Source of the DNA: Cenococcum geophilum 1.58
Lineage: Eukaryota > Ascomycota > Dothideomycetes > Gloniales > Gloniaceae
Reading direction: 5' to 3'
DNA: 64,000 nt
NCBI GenBank assembly: GCA_001692895.1
Contig: KV748268.1
Span: 1 to 64,000, forward strand
In this document: in pieces, positions 35,980 through 48,192 of the stretch
Position numbering within the stretch: position 1 is the stretch's first letter
Layout: each line of letters opens with the position of its first letter
Position numbers and translations under genes: made by a program
The notes under the pieces: model-generated
The model's database searches: none
Told to the model about the DNA's origin: nothing
What the model saw: the letters and a program-made list of their open reading frames with translations, nothing else

Positions 35980-36880
35980 CCTTTCTAAGTAGCAGCTAAA
36001 CTACTAGCTTATATATCTTATCTATTAACCCTACTAGCCGCGTATTTAATAAATATATTTCTCTTATCTTATACTAGCCCTCCGCTGCCCACTATAATGG
36101 CGTTTCGCTATATTTATTCTTAGATTTCGCGTTAACGCCGTCCTTAAGTAATAGTTTTACTATAGTTTTATATGCCCATTAAGCAGCCTATAAGAGCGGT
36201 GTCCGACTATTACTATCCTTAGAATTAGAGTCGACGCCTTTTTATATAAGCAGTAGCTTTACTATCCCCTCTTATTTACTCTTTACAGCCTATAAGAGCG
36301 GAGTCCGACCTTTAATATTAGTAGAGTTTAGGCTAATGCTGTCCTTTATTAGCAATAGCTTTACTATTACCTTATACCCGCGTTCCGCAGCCGCTAATAG
36401 TGGTATTTGATTGTAAAAGCCTTTGGGATTTAGGCTAATACCATCCTGCGCGAGTAGTAGCTTTACTACCCCCTTATGCCCGTTTGTCGCGGCCTATAAC
36501 AGCAGTATATCTTTAAAAGCGCTCTTAAGATCTAGGTTAACGTTATCCCGTATAAGCAGTAGCTCTACTACTACCTTACTTCTATATTCTGCAGCTAATA
36601 ACAGTAGTATAGCCCCAAATTTATCCTCGGAGTTTAGATCAATGTTATCCCGTATAAAAAGTAGCTTTACTACCGCCTTATAACCGTTACTTATAGCCAG
36701 TAATAGCGGCGTCTGACTAAAATCGTTTATTGCTTAGACATTAGCTCCTGCTTCTAGTAGAATATAAAACTCCACTTCTTATCTACATTCCGCAGCCTAT
36801 AATAACGCTAAACTTTTAAAACGCTGTAGTAATTCGTTTATTAACGAAAGCAGTGGCATTTCTAGACGAAGAGAGACATG
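35980..36880 (-). pseudogene. Ankyrin-repeat protein relic
   Basis: On the minus strand about eight ankyrin units follow each other at roughly 100-bp spacing. They are recognisable by recurring (S/R)TPLL.AA and GIVKLLL with D.N(S/A).D between. Clear units lie near 36790, 36690, 36590, 36490, 36390, 36290, 36190 and 36080. Ankyrin repeats mediate protein binding; in fungi they often form the C-terminal part of NLR-like or patatin-containing proteins, but no N-terminal domain could be tied to this array. Interruptions are mainly TAG/TAA. The plus-strand frame 36423-36683 is a shadow of the repeats. Confidence 0.75.
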
Positions 36881-37304
36881 TATATTAGCTCTATGCTATT
36901 AGGATCTAAATAATTAATAGAAATCCGGTAGTAGAAGGCTTACTGTTTAAGTAGCTAGCTATATAGTAGTATTAAAGTATGTTTTAAGGATATAAGTCCC
37001 GTAACTCAACCTAGCAAATATAAGGTAGATTACCCTTTACCGTAGAAGGGTTTAAAACATATCTGTGGAAGAAGAGGTGGCGTAAGAGGTATTTATTTTG
37101 TTAGACTATTGTTACTTGTTTTTACTAAACGTTAAATATAAAAAAATATTTCGAAGTTGGGATTGGATTTAGGAAATGAAAATGAAACTAAAAAACGGGA
37201 AAATAATAAGGATTTCTTTAGTCCAGACCTGCAGAGGAGAGGCTGGATAGGCCTCTTGGATAATAGACCTATTAACTAATAGTATCCGGAGACTATCCGG
37301 ATAG

Positions 37305-37950
37305 TCTTGGCAAAATACCCTAATATACTTATACTTGTAATAAACCCCCTAATATTAAATAAATAATTTTTCTATTAGTACGGATTTATAGACCTTGTAA
37401 AGCGCTTTAAAATGGTAGCACTTTTATCTAAATATCCTAAGGATAAGTAATATTATATAGATATAAAGCTTATAAGAGCTCTGTAGAATAAGGCTTAGGG
37501 GGAGCCCTTTACTAAAGCTTAGTAGAAGCTCTGTACGAAGCTCTGCGAGGCTCTATATAAGGCTCTATATATAAAGGCTCTGCGCTAGGTAAGCTCTGTA
37601 CTAAGCTCTGTATATAGAGGCTCTGTATAAAGCTCTGCGGAGGCTCTATATAAAGCTCTGCATAAAGCTTTACACGAAGCTCTGCACCTAGCTTATACTA
37701 GATATTCTTAGGCAAACTGATCCGTAAAGCGTAGGCCGAGTCTATTAAGGGGTTAGTTAATGTTATAATGGGATATAAAGGAAAAACTTATATTAAAGGG
37801 GCTGCTTACCGCGAGCTCCCTCCCGTTTGTAAAGCGGCGGCGTACATGGAATTCTTATGGGAACTTTGCTATAAGTTCTATTCTTTAGTTTTTCCGGTCT
37901 TAATGATGTGCTATATAGAGATGCCTCCCTAAGGAAGTCCGGATAGTTTA
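37305..37950. other. Short segment with a palindrome and inverted CCGGATAGT motifs
   Basis: gactatccggatagtc (37306-37321) is a perfect 16-bp palindrome, and gtccggatagttta recurs in inverted sense near 37940-37953. Between them lies the decayed 12-bp minisatellite. This may be a small decayed insertion related in content to the 6412-8924 unit, but its termini are different and no target duplication is clear. Confidence 0.3.
37480..37690. repeat. Decayed second locus of the GAAGCTCTG minisatellite
   Basis: Units such as cgaagctctgcgaggctcta, taaagctctgcataaagct and acgaagctctgcacc match the 12-bp array at 6727-7216, but with many C-to-T changes (tataaggctcta for cacgaggctcta). This copy carries a much stronger RIP imprint than the first. 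Confidence 0.8.
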
Positions 37951-38004
37951 TGGCCTAGATTAAGATTTCCTGGCTTGAGGGAAGTATAGGAACTGCCTAC
38001 TCGC

Positions 38005-38308
38005 TTCTAATTTTCGACCTCTCGTTCTGTCTCTTCTTTTTATTCTCTTAGTTTCTTCTCTTCTATAGAGGCGATGCGTTATTAACGAATAATTTTAAGG
38101 GTAATATAAAAAGGCAGACGGAGCCTTACTTACGGAATCGTTACTATGTAAGTATGTTCTGATTTTCGACCTCTTGTTCTATCTTTTTTTTTTATTTTTT
38201 TTGTTTCTTCTCTTCTATAGAGGCGATGCGTTATTAACGAATAATCTTAAGGGTAATATAAAAAGGCAGACGGAGCCTTACTTATGGAATCGTCGCTGTG
38301 CAAGCATG
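38005..38308. repeat. 152-bp tandem duplication
   Basis: ttctRattttcgacctc starts both copies (38005 and 38157). The shared block includes tttcttctcttctatagagg, cgatgcgttattaacgaata and ggcagacggagccttactta. The copies are close to identical, differing mainly by transitions. That suggests a duplication late relative to the RIP decay around it, or a unit too short for RIP to recognise. Confidence 0.9.
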
Positions 38309-38309
38309 T

Positions 38310-40480
38310 TTTGAATCCTTTGTCTCTTACTAGGATTCTTTACCTCTAACTATTTATCTCCTTTTGCTTGCGATGCCTCTCCCCTTAGTCTTGGTGACTC
38401 TACTCGTCCTCTAAACTACTGGTCACTTATTTACTAGTTTTATAATATCTTTTAGTGCTTATCGGAGAAGGATCTAAACCAATGTAATAGGTTTCTATAA
38501 GGGGGGTATAAAGTAGTACTCTTCTTTATAAGGTCGTATAGTTCGTTCCTCTTTAGTGTTAAGGAATATCTCATCTAAGTACAAATATTAAGAAGATTTT
38601 GTGTCTAGAGAGTAACTTGGAGGAGTTATGGCTGCCTTATTTCTAGGTTGCAGAACTTTAGGCTTTAGGTAAAGTTGAGAAAACGGTATTTAACGTCTAC
38701 AGAGGGCTGTAAGAGGGGAAAACGAGATCTTTAATATTTAGCTTATTAGTGTTTAGTGCCTAATGGTTAACTGTCTAATAGGACTAAAAGAAAATGTATA
38801 ATAATAGCTGAAATAACCAATAAATATAATGGGGAAGAGGTGAGTACTAAGTAAAGTGTGAAACGTTATATATATACCGTTAACGGATTAAGCTAGAAAG
38901 GCCGAGTGACCTATTTTAGATAAATGTATGGGTTAGGGAGAGGACTGCTAAGCTAAATAGTAAGAGACTGCTGGAGAAAGTATAGGGAGGCGTAATTTAT
39001 TAGCCGGATAAGGGTATTATTAGAACTATTACGGATAGGTACTCCGGCAAATCAGTCTAGTGGCGCTTTATTGCTAATTTGGACAGGCGGTGGCTTTACT
39101 AGTTTAGTTAGTGAAACAAAGGTTGAATGGATATTGCCTTTATTAACTTAATTCGATAAATGACTATAGGAATAGAATTGCAGATTTCTTATATTATAGC
39201 AGAGGCGGTCTAACTAAAATATAAGAAAGTTAATTGTAATTACGTGTGGAGATCTAATCTACTAATAGTGGGAATTTGTAATACCTATAACTACTATTAA
39301 GATCCCGCCAGAGAAAATATAAGATAAATATTAATTGTATAACGGTGGTCTCTATTTTTTTAATTTCCTTAGTTCCTCCTAGCTTAAAGAACTGTAGACT
39401 TATAACGATGTTATAGTCTTTATTAAAATCGTTATAGGTATAGAAATATATTTGTTCTTCCTTGCTAAATATATAAATTATTTTATAGGTGATGTTGGTT
39501 ATAACTTTGCTATCTAAACAAAAACGTTAATAAAGCTTACGGTAAGCGGCTAACCCAAGTAGTAGATCCCCCTGAAATTGTTTTGTTTAGGCTTTAGTGG
39601 CGCTAGATAATGAACTAGTAATATAATAAGGGGAACATTTCCCTACGTAATCTAAGAGTATGGATAATGGTAGATCCTATTTGGTGACTTAGTTTTATAA
39701 ACTGGTAGAAGAAGAGGAGAAGGAGGAGGAGATATTGATTCTAAATCTATGTTAATAGATAATTTGCTAGTAGTTATTAAGCGTAGATTGACAGTTAATG
39801 TGTTATCTTTACCGGTATATTAATCCGGGGGAGAGGACGGTTTAAAGTGTCTGATGCCACTATATAGTATAATGCGAAGGTTTAAGACGGATATTATTAA
39901 AAGAAGGACCTGTAAATGTTAGTAATTAAAAGAGAAGTAGTTTGTAAAGATATACCCAGTCTATATTATAACCTTATTCCGGGAATTTTGATAACACGCC
40001 TATAGCTATACTAATCGCGATAACGAAAAATCCGTATAAGCCAGCTTGCAGCCAACCCTAGTCTCTAATTATTGCGGCTTATGAGCTAAATGTAGACTTG
40101 CAGTAGTCTATATAGAAGGAAAGAATAGTTACGCTCCTAAGGAGAAGGATGGCTAGTATTCCGCAATATGCCTTGGTTTTTATAGTAGTAGTTCTACTCC
40201 GGCAAAGTCAGTGTTAGAGCTCTAATTTAGAATTTTTATATACATAATCGCAAAATATATTGTTAAAAATACCTCTAGTACTATAATAACCGAACTCCCA
40301 AGCAGATATACCCATCTTAGAATACCTATAAGGGATATATTCTTTGCACTTAAGGGAAGAAAAATGGCTGCTGTAAAAATCTAAGTAGGTATTAGTTATA
40401 TATAAAGGACTTAGGCTTTATACTTACCTCTAGAGTAGTTATAAGAAGTAAAGCGGCCTTTAGGAGGGCCTGGTTTAACT
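38310..40480. other. RIP-decayed sequence with a weak minus-strand trace
   Basis: The minus strand reads through with only TAA/TAG interruptions for several stretches (for example SFLLYRLLQVYI and FSKEEQIYFYTYNDFNKDYN), but no domain is recognisable. It could continue the membrane-protein-like start at 40733. Confidence 0.3.
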
Positions 40481-40487
40481 TATTCTA

Positions 40488-40733
40488 CTACCTAATACCT
40501 AATAATAATCCGTATACTATAGTAAGGATAATAAAATGTACTGCGTTACGAGTAATTAGATAAGGCGTAATATAGGTTATAAAAGGGCTTTTAGTAATAA
40601 GAATGGTGTAAGTGCTGCTAAAGGTTGCGACTACGTAGGCTATAAGTATAATAATAATGAGGGGAAGAACAGAATCCATGTTAATAAGTGTATTGTATAT
40701 TGGCCTTGGCCTAATGCTATAGAAATGGGGCAA
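40488..40733 (-). pseudogene. Possible membrane-protein N-terminus
   Basis: An 81-codon open stretch on the minus strand carries two hydrophobic segments: LPLIIIILIAYVVATFSSTY after MDSV, and AVHFIILTIVYGLLLG near the end. An internal ATG (MDSVLPLI) would give an N-terminal signal-anchor. Downstream the frame continues with TAA/TAG interruptions into a poorly readable region. No family recognised; AT-rich composition alone could produce such hydrophobic runs. Confidence 0.3.
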
Positions 40734-40868
40734 ATAATAATTAGCCTAATACTTTAAGTAGTAGGGCGCGAATGCGGGGGAATATAAAGCGGGGAGAATT
40801 AGTAAGGCCTTAAGGTAACGGGGCAACTATATAGTTAACGTACATCTCTAGCCGCCGGGGCGTAATTG

Positions 40869-40945
40869 CTCTATATATTACCAAGCGTCCGTCCTTCTCT
40901 TACTATGCTATTTAAGATTTAGATACATCCGAGGATTAATTAAAA
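40869..40945. repeat. Dispersed repeat, copy 1 of 2 (about 80 bp)
   Basis: Shares attgctYtatatatt, aagcgtccgtccttc, cttactat and gatttagatacRtccgagga with 49486-49565. Flanks differ. Perhaps a fragment of a terminal repeat. Confidence 0.8.
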
Positions 40946-41399
40946 ACTACCCTCCCCTATAAGCTAAAGTTAGTTTCCCCAACAATAAGATATCGCGATA
41001 GTAATTACCTCTTTCTTTTTTAGGGAGCGCTGGTGGAGTATGCCGCAAATATAAAACTAAGATCTATACGCAATGTCTATAAAGCCGCTCGCCAATTCCT
41101 ATTAAGGCGTTAAAATCCTAGTTTAAGAGGGCATGTCCGCAGCTAATAGTTTAGCCCCTTTAATCTCGTAGTACATCTCACTTTAATTAAAGGGTATAGC
41201 GAAGAATAAGGTTAGTTCTCTCCACTATAGGTAGCAGAGATTAATCGACTAATAGAGATGGCTTAGAAAAGTATACACTTATAGATTATAGACATTCCGG
41301 AATACTTATATAGAAGGAATATTAATTAATAAGCACATCGCCAAAGGTTAAAGTCCTATATGCGTGTCCCATTACCGCGTTACCTAGATTAGCGCACTA

Positions 41400-43140
41400 G
41401 CGCTGAAAAACCCCTATTGCTAAGTCGCCAAGTTTTTTAAAAAACTTAGTAACTTAGTAATAGGGTCCTAACCCAAGATATTCCTAACCCCCTTATATTA
41501 ACTGGACCTTTTAATAACTCACTAGCTATTATTATAAGTTCATTTGTGTCTTTAGACTTAGGTTATGTTTTGGGTCTATTTATAGATATTCTTTCTAATA
41601 CTACTCCTTTAGAAATCCAGCGTTGTCTTTTTTAGTTACGTTTAGCCTCTAAGAGGCTTAATGTATTGCCTTTAAAACTTATTCCACTACCTTCTAAGAA
41701 TAAAAGCATTTAAGGGAATAAGGCTAACCCGCTAGCTACCCCTAGCCATAAATATATTTAATGTCTTTCCCTATTTACTCTACCTTTCTTAGAGTATAAA
41801 GGCACCTAAGAGAAAGAGGCTAGTTATTTAGCTACCTCTAACTGCAAACTAACTGCGTAACTTTCCCTAACTACTATACCTCCTTTAGGATATGAAAGCA
41901 CCTAAGAGAATAAGGCTAGTTATTTAGCTACCTCTAACTACAAACCTACTTAACCCCCCCTACCTGCTTTACCTTCTTTGGAATATAAAAGTACGTAAAA
42001 GGACGAGGCTAGTTATTTAGCTACCCCTAACCGCGAACCTACTTAACCCTCCCCTCCTGCTTTACCTCCCCTACTTACTATTACTATTGAGGAACTGAAT
42101 AAAAACACCAGTTATGGAAAATTAATTCTAAAATTGTAATTAAGCCTTAAAGAAATCCGCGCATATATCCTAAATGGAGCAGCTTTTGCTTTTTTTGTTA
42201 ATAAAGAGGGGAAAATAAAAGATTGGAGGACTGATAATATGGTTAAATTTAACGGCTGTAATTTACCTAGAAGACGTTTTCGAACTTGCCTCGCTAATTG
42301 AAACTTAGTAAATAATTTCAATTAATAGGAAATAGCTACTTACGGTAGATTAAAACTTTAGACATTAATTAAGGATCTATTTGCTTTTGTAAAAGGCAGA
42401 TGTATAGAAGAGTTTTAGAGATTAAAGAACTTTTCTAAAGAGCCTATAGCTAGATAACGTCTTCTATTTGGGATTAAGCATTTTATTATCTAAGCCAGTT
42501 TAAAGACCTCTAGGATATTGGCTCTTGTGTCCTACTTTATAAAAGATTTCTAAATAATAAATATAAGCGAGGTACCCCTATTTATTCAATAGCTACAGAA
42601 TAGATAATATTCTGAAATTTTAATATTTGTATGGGAGATAATAAACTGGTTTAATTGGTGTAAGTTAATCTATATAGGTGGGGTATTTAATAAGTTAGCG
42701 TTCGCTCCCCTTATAAGTATCTCTTTTTCTATATTCCAGCAGGAATAGTAAGTTAATTACCCTCTAAACTATATTAGTCTAGCCTAGTTAAGCTCGGCTA
42801 AATAAGTCCTCCCCTTTCCTTAGCTGAGTGGAAAACGAATCTGCTTAAACTTTAGACTTTAGTTAAACTATTTATTAGGAGGCAGCTTTAACCAAAAAAC
42901 GGACAATAAATGAGATTACTAGTTAAATTAGCTAGAAGGCTGGAATGCAGGGCGGTTAGAAACACTTGTAGCGGTTATAGGTTAGTAGGTAGAGAGTATA
43001 TAAATATATAAGAGTGTAATAGTGCTTTTGGATAGTAAACCTCTAACTTATTAAAGGCCATAGAACATCTTCTTTATAATTAATTAAACAACATCCTTAA
43101 ACCTCTAAGTTGGTAGGTAAATCCCTTACACTACGCCTTA
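41400..43140 (+). pseudogene. Unassigned gene relic with a Ser/Thr/Lys-rich tandem-repeat region
   Basis: The plus strand is readable almost throughout in a few frames. 41500-41700: DIPNPLILTGPFNNSLAII, LGLFIDILSNTTPLEIQRCL, ASKRLNVLPLKLIPLPSKNK. 41690-42072: about four copies of a unit of roughly 95 bp encoding (GT)QEKEASYLATSN-type sequence. 42090-42300: ITIEELNKNTSYGKLILKL, EIRAYILNGAAFAFFVNKEG, DWRTDNMVKFNGCNLPRRRF. 42350-42700: TLIKDLFAFVKGRCIEEF and RILALVSYFIKDF. The interruptions are nearly all TAA/TAG. The minus-strand frame 42112-42321 is a shadow. I do not recognise the protein. The following 81-bp repeats are on the same strand and could be its C-terminal part. Confidence 0.5.
41691..42072 (+). 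repeat. Four-copy tandem repeat of about 95 bp, probably coding
   Basis: Recurring core: aagcacctaagagaataagg followed by ctagttatttagctacc and tctaac, separated by pyrimidine-rich linkers (cctgctttaccttc). Copies start near 41691, 41787, 41880 and 41977. Unit lengths are unequal, so frame relations between copies are uncertain. Confidence 0.8.
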
Positions 43141-43204
43141 GTTAAGAACGCTTATCACAAAATTTCCCTACCCCTTTTAATACCCGTGGTAACCTTGTGT
43201 AAAT

Positions 43205-43590
43205 TTTGCTAGTAAGTAGCGACAGCGAGGAGATAAGTTTTACTGCTCTGTAATAGGCATATAAGGGTAACACCGCCACTAATATGCTACTAGTAAGCAG
43301 CGACAATATAGAGACGAGGTTTAATGCTTTGGAATGGGAATACGAGCCTAATACCGCCATTAACATTCTACTAGAAAGCAGCGATAGTGAGGAGGTAAGT
43401 TTTACTGCTCTGTGATGGGCATATAAGGGTGACACCGCCACTAATATACTATTAGCAAGCAGCGACAATATAGAGATGAGGTTTAATGCTCTGAAATGGG
43501 GATACGAGCCTAATACCGCCATCAACATTTTACCGGAAAGCAGCGATAGCGAGGAGGCGAGGTTTAATGCTCTGTAATAGGCATATAAGG
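43205..43590 (+). repeat. 81-bp alternating repeat (A-B-A-B-A), ankyrin-like when translated
   Basis: Five 81-bp units alternate between type A (gcagcgatagtgaggaggtaagttttactgctctg...) and type B (gcagcgacaatatagagacgaggtttaatgc...), so the higher-order period is 162 bp. Starts are near 43216, 43298, 43378, 43459 and 43540. One plus frame is nearly open and gives FTAL.WAYKGDTATNILLAS and FNALEWEYEPNTAINILLES, which resembles the TAL..A...G...I...LL core of ankyrin repeats, here 27 residues long. The minus-strand frame 43142-43528 is equally open but has no such match. RIP damage is light for a repeat. Confidence 0.7.
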
Positions 43591-43599
43591 GTTATTCCT

Positions 43600-45175
43600 A
43601 AACCTAAGCTTTAAACTTTTAATATAATACAATTATTTAACTATTTATAAAGTAGAACTAGCAGTGACGCCTAAGCTTATAAGAGAAACCGTTATAATAG
43701 CACTAATGCCGCCTTCGCTCCCTTTTCATTTAATATATCGCGGCCTAGCCTAGCAATAACTCTAACCGCTCTTAACCTCTAGAACCTTATCACCATTTAG
43801 GACCTATAAGTCCCTATAATGGCTAAATGCTAATATATAAACAACCGACTTATATAGATAGTATATCCGAGTATACTTCCCCGTAAAATAGAATATTGGG
43901 CCTATTATAAGGGAAACATTATCTACTTTAACCCCTAGCCTATGAAGTATTTCTAGCATCTTTGATCTTAGTATCTTGTTTACGTTAGCCGTCTAACTTA
44001 CTTTATAGAAGTAAGGTAAAGTAAACGTATAGTTATAGCACGTTGACGCGCTTAAGAGCTTTCTATAGTCTTACCCAGACCAATAAAAGGGCTTATAGAT
44101 ATTTTGCTGGTTTATATAATCTTCTTAATTGTCTTCTTAAGGCTGGACCATGCGAGGTCTGTATACTTCACTTTAATAACGGGTATAACAATATTGCTTT
44201 TTAGGAGAGCTTTCTTAGGCAGTTTATTCTCACTTATACTTACGCTGTTGTATCTAAATTTAATATAGACGCTGCCGGGAAATTTGACTTAGTGGCGGGG
44301 TAGGCGGTTTAGAGGGGCAGGTTTCGTTAGGCTTTTTGCTTTTTAACCTCCGCTAGGTAGTAAACGTGCACAAATATTAAAATGCTTGGTATTTTAAACA
44401 AGCCTTAAACATTCTACGCCCTAACGCTTAAGTAAACGTTACTATTAACGCTTGGGCTTTACCATTTTTATTAGTAAGGATTTAGTAGTAATGTTTTTAA
44501 TACCTTAAATATACCACTAAAGGCAAGCAACTATATAGCCTACGTCTCTCTACCTGTAATAGGCTGCTAACCCCTTATTTTCTGTAGGCATACTTATAAC
44601 TATTGCACTATATAACCCTTAAACGGTCTCCGCTATGTATAGTACCCTATAATTAATATATATAATGGCCGCTGTGCGGGCCGCTATATGCATTAGACGC
44701 CTAACATCTTATCCCACACAAACGCATTTGCACCGCCTTTCCCGCCCTTTATAATATTTAGTGGCCTAGATATCGTATATAGCTGTAATAAGATCTACTA
44801 GCGGTATATAGCACGCGACCTTTAACCGGTCTTTGTTGCGTGTAGCATCCTCTAAACAATATATATATAGCTATTAATTTTACCTACCAATTCTTATTTA
44901 ATCCTAAAGGTAATACTTATAGGCAAGTACCTCTATAACTAGCGTTTTTATTTAGAACAGAATGCTAACATCTTACCCTCCGTAGTTGCATATGCAAATT
45001 CTCCCTAAACTCCCTTATATTTAGTGCCTCTTGATTTACACCCTGCTCTAAAAATGCTGTCGTTAAGCAGTATACGCTTACTAAAACCGGCGGCAGAGTG
45101 AAGAACTTAAAGGTGGCGTAGAATAGGCTTTTATAGATACATTTATAGCGTCTTCTCGTCTTATACCGTCTGGCA
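43600..45175. other. Repeat-rich stretch without a gene
   Basis: Pieces recur internally at about 260-bp distance: gctaacatcttaYccYcc with ttatatttagtg-type blocks at 44698-44765 and 44955-45025. No protein trace is convincing. It probably belongs to the same repeat family as the next entry. Confidence 0.4.
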
Positions 45176-45177
45176 AT

Positions 45178-47095
45178 CCCAATTTAAGCCTTAAACATCA
45201 TTTTTAACCTTTATTAATCTTTACTACCCGTAACACTAATAGCGGCCCTATATTCTATAAGTGTCTGGAGTATAGCTGGACGTAAGGCGGTATTTACGTA
45301 AGTTTTCTATAGCTTTGTAGTCTTTAAATATACATCAGTGGCACCTCCTATCCGCGATCTAGCCTTAACGATTCCGAGACAGACACTTACCGGTTTTCGT
45401 TACCCGCCGTATACATATATGCAGGTTAAGTTAATCTTTCTAAGCCTAAGCATACCGCAATTAGCGCGCCCTTTATTATCCTTTATGCGTTAGAAGCTTA
45501 GTCTTAAGTCAGTGCTATAATATAAAAGGCTGCTAAGAAACCCGTACTTTCTCTACTAAATCCTTCGCATTACAACCCACACCTCGCAATTTTAGTAATA
45601 GCACTAGTCACTGCGTGCTAATCTTGACGATTTATACGTTTCTACCTCTAACTAATATTTTCTTAAGCTAACATTAATAGAAAACTATAGTTTCCTTACT
45701 CCTATCGGCACAACCACATTGGTATAATGCCGTTAACGATAGACTTTGGACTAGTTCTCTATTAGTTTACTAATATTCACTTTTGCTATATACCACTAAT
45801 ATTTTATAGTAATGGCTAAGGCTATATTTTGGGTATATTGGGATGTGCAAATTAATATTTAGGATAAGGTAGTTAAAGGTCACTACCATACTATTGCCGT
45901 AGTTTAGTCGTATGGTCGTATTATCTTATCTAAAGAGCATTATTATAAATAGCGCTTAACGGGCGCTTATTGCGGTAACGGTTGGGAGGGTGTAGTTAAA
46001 GTCTTATATTACGAACTGAAAGTATAGGCGGCCTTAGAATTTAATGCTTTTAGCTAAGCTAAGCTCGAACCAAAAGCAGAGGCAGCCTTAAAATTTAATA
46101 CTTCTAGCTAAGCTATGCTAGTTAATTACTAAGCTTTCCATAGAAGTAGCGTCTTTACTACTACTAATAGATTCTTAACTACTTTCTAGTAATTTATTTT
46201 ACTTAATATAATCCTATTATACCAATCCAATATCTAACTATATATTTATATTTTTATATAGACTTACGCATAGAGTAACGTGAAATTTAGTCTTTTACTA
46301 CTGGGATATAGTATAGGAGTTATCCTTTCTCTAGACCAGCTAGAATCTTTTATAACTAGTAATAGTATAACGGCTATATCCTTTATAGTATATAGGAATT
46401 GTATATATAGAACGTTTAAATTAAGAGAGGAAGTCTACTTATAGCTTCTATATGCAAACGAATTATATATAGATGTAAGTTTATACTTACCGTAAAAGTT
46501 TCTTTCGTAACTTAACCCCTAATATTTACGTCCGCTAAAATCTAGCCTTAGGTAGCGATTATAGAACTAAAGTTATAACTACTTATAACTATAGCTGCGC
46601 ACTTTAATCCTAATATACTACCTAAGCTGCAAACTTACAAGGAATTTTATTTAAATTATAATCTAAATTCGCAAATATATAACGGTATTAAAATAGTTTA
46701 GGTTTCTAACTTAATGACTTTCCCTAAACCAATAGTAATTAAGGCTTAACTAGCGGTTAAAAGGTGGTGCTAGCTAGAATTATTATTCGTCCCCCTAAAT
46801 TTAAAATATTTAATAAATATATTATTACTAATTACAAAATTAAACAAAATAATCTTTTAATTATAGGCGATTTCCTTATTCTAAAGGGGTACTATTTAAC
46901 ACTTAATGGAGCGGAAGCTACACACCGTATATATAAGGCTTACTATATAACTAAGTATCTCTATTTAACAAATGTATAGATAGGTTATATAAGACGAATT
47001 TTAACGAGGATTAGTCTACTACTATGCCTGTAGATCTATAGTAAATTGTTATTAGATAAATAGATAAGGGTAGATATGCGCTATAGATTGTATAG
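45178..47095 (+). repeat. Unknown repeat family, copy 1
   Basis: Homologous in the same orientation to 49603-51215. Shared blocks include catttttaacctttaYYgatc, ggccctatattctRt near the left end, ctYcatatRYaaacRaaYta, aactttaatcctaatatact, and gataagggtagatatRcg at the right end. Near the right end both copies encode a related protein end: VLARIII..P.(F/Y)KI at 46770 and KYLYLTN at 46955-46975. A 53-bp tandem duplication (ggcRgccttaRaatttaat) lies at 46028-46130. No transposase, polymerase or terminal repeat is recognised. Confidence 0.7.
46764..46979 (+). pseudogene. C-terminal open stretch of the duplicated unknown protein, copy 1
   Basis: 71 codons: VLARIIIRPPKFKIFNKYII near the start, GDFLILKGYYLTLNGAEA in the middle and KAYYITKYLYLTNV at the end. 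The equivalent frame in copy 2 (50896-51129) matches in pattern (VLARIIT, KLYCLKLNGADTA, CKARHVTKYLYLTNL), so the frame is real coding sequence conserved in both. Upstream, a plus frame with TAA/TAG interruptions (HFNPNILPKLQTYKEF, about 46600) extends it. Function unknown. Confidence 0.5.
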
Positions 47096-47099
47096 TATT

Positions 47100-48190
47100 A
47101 ATAGTTGTTCTTTCTTTAGACCTATATAGGACATCTAAAGATAATAGCTGCTTTGCTATAATATAAATACTTATTTCTTAGCCATCATTCTTATTAAGAG
47201 TAAGACACGCCGTTTTATCATCTTTAGAAATGTATAATTACACTTAAGTCCACTACAATTATACCTATCTCCGCTATATAGTAAGAGCTTAGTGCACAAA
47301 ATACTAGGAGATATAGAAAAGATATCTAGCAAATATTATAGCGATGTAAGAGCCAGCTCCTTTCTTATTATTTTATAATAGGTAATTAACGCTCCCTATA
47401 GAGAGTATAGGCTTAATAAAAACTGCGGTTAGTTTAGCCGACTACCTATAAGCTACTATAAGCTAATGCCAACTCTTTCCTCCTAGGTGATTGTAAAGAT
47501 ATATTGTCGAAATTAAAGCCATCTAGTAGTAGGGCAGGATTATCTGCATCGCCATTAAAGTAATATTTCTTTGGCCCACGTAGTAAGAGGGCCTAGTTGT
47601 ATATAATGGGGGATTATTATTTAGCAAATTCGAAAGCTAGTTAGGGATCTAATTCGATGGTTAGCATTCTTATATTAATGTAAATGTAAAGTCTCCAGTC
47701 TTAGAGGTCTTGGTTTTATATATATTAAAATCCTTAATATCGCTAAGTTTTAATGCACTTAATTCTTGACCTAGTGTCGTCGCTTATAACGTGCTAGCCG
47801 CGCTATAACGATTATCTAATTATAGTTAAGGTGTAAATGCAACATATAGCTATAAAATTAGGCCTCCCGCCGGCGTATAAGCGCCTTCCTTTTGTATTAA
47901 ATAGCATTCGGCAGTATCTCTTTAAGCTTGTATATATACCCCCTTAGAGGTTAAGCATTAGGTAATACTAAGCAGATATATAAACGCACGATGATAAATC
48001 AGTATAATATGTGCGGCGACAATTTCTAGGCTAAACGTATAATCCAGATTGGAAGAGCCTTCTGCAATGTAGGTCTAGTCCTATAATTTAATACAATATA
48101 GTTTTGGCGGTTATTTATATATCTAGCTCCCTAGTGTTAAAATATCTTAACTTTATTCTTTCTAGCATCTTTTAACTTAGAAACTAAGAA
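47100..48190. other. Gene-free AT-rich stretch
   Basis: Stops in all frames; no motif, repeat or RNA structure that I can support. Confidence 0.5.
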
Positions 48191-48192
48191 TT

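Noticed and set aside
36423-36683. Plus-strand Ser-rich frame
   Set aside because: Antisense of the ankyrin repeats, whose TPLL and GIVKLLL motifs are on the minus strand.
41500-43140. DUF3723 or NLR identity for the tandem-repeat gene
   Set aside because: Coding character is clear but none of the signature blocks of those families is visible.
43600-45175. CRISPR-like spaced repeats
   Set aside because: Recurring blocks are diverged, about 260 bp apart and irregular; this is a eukaryotic sequence.
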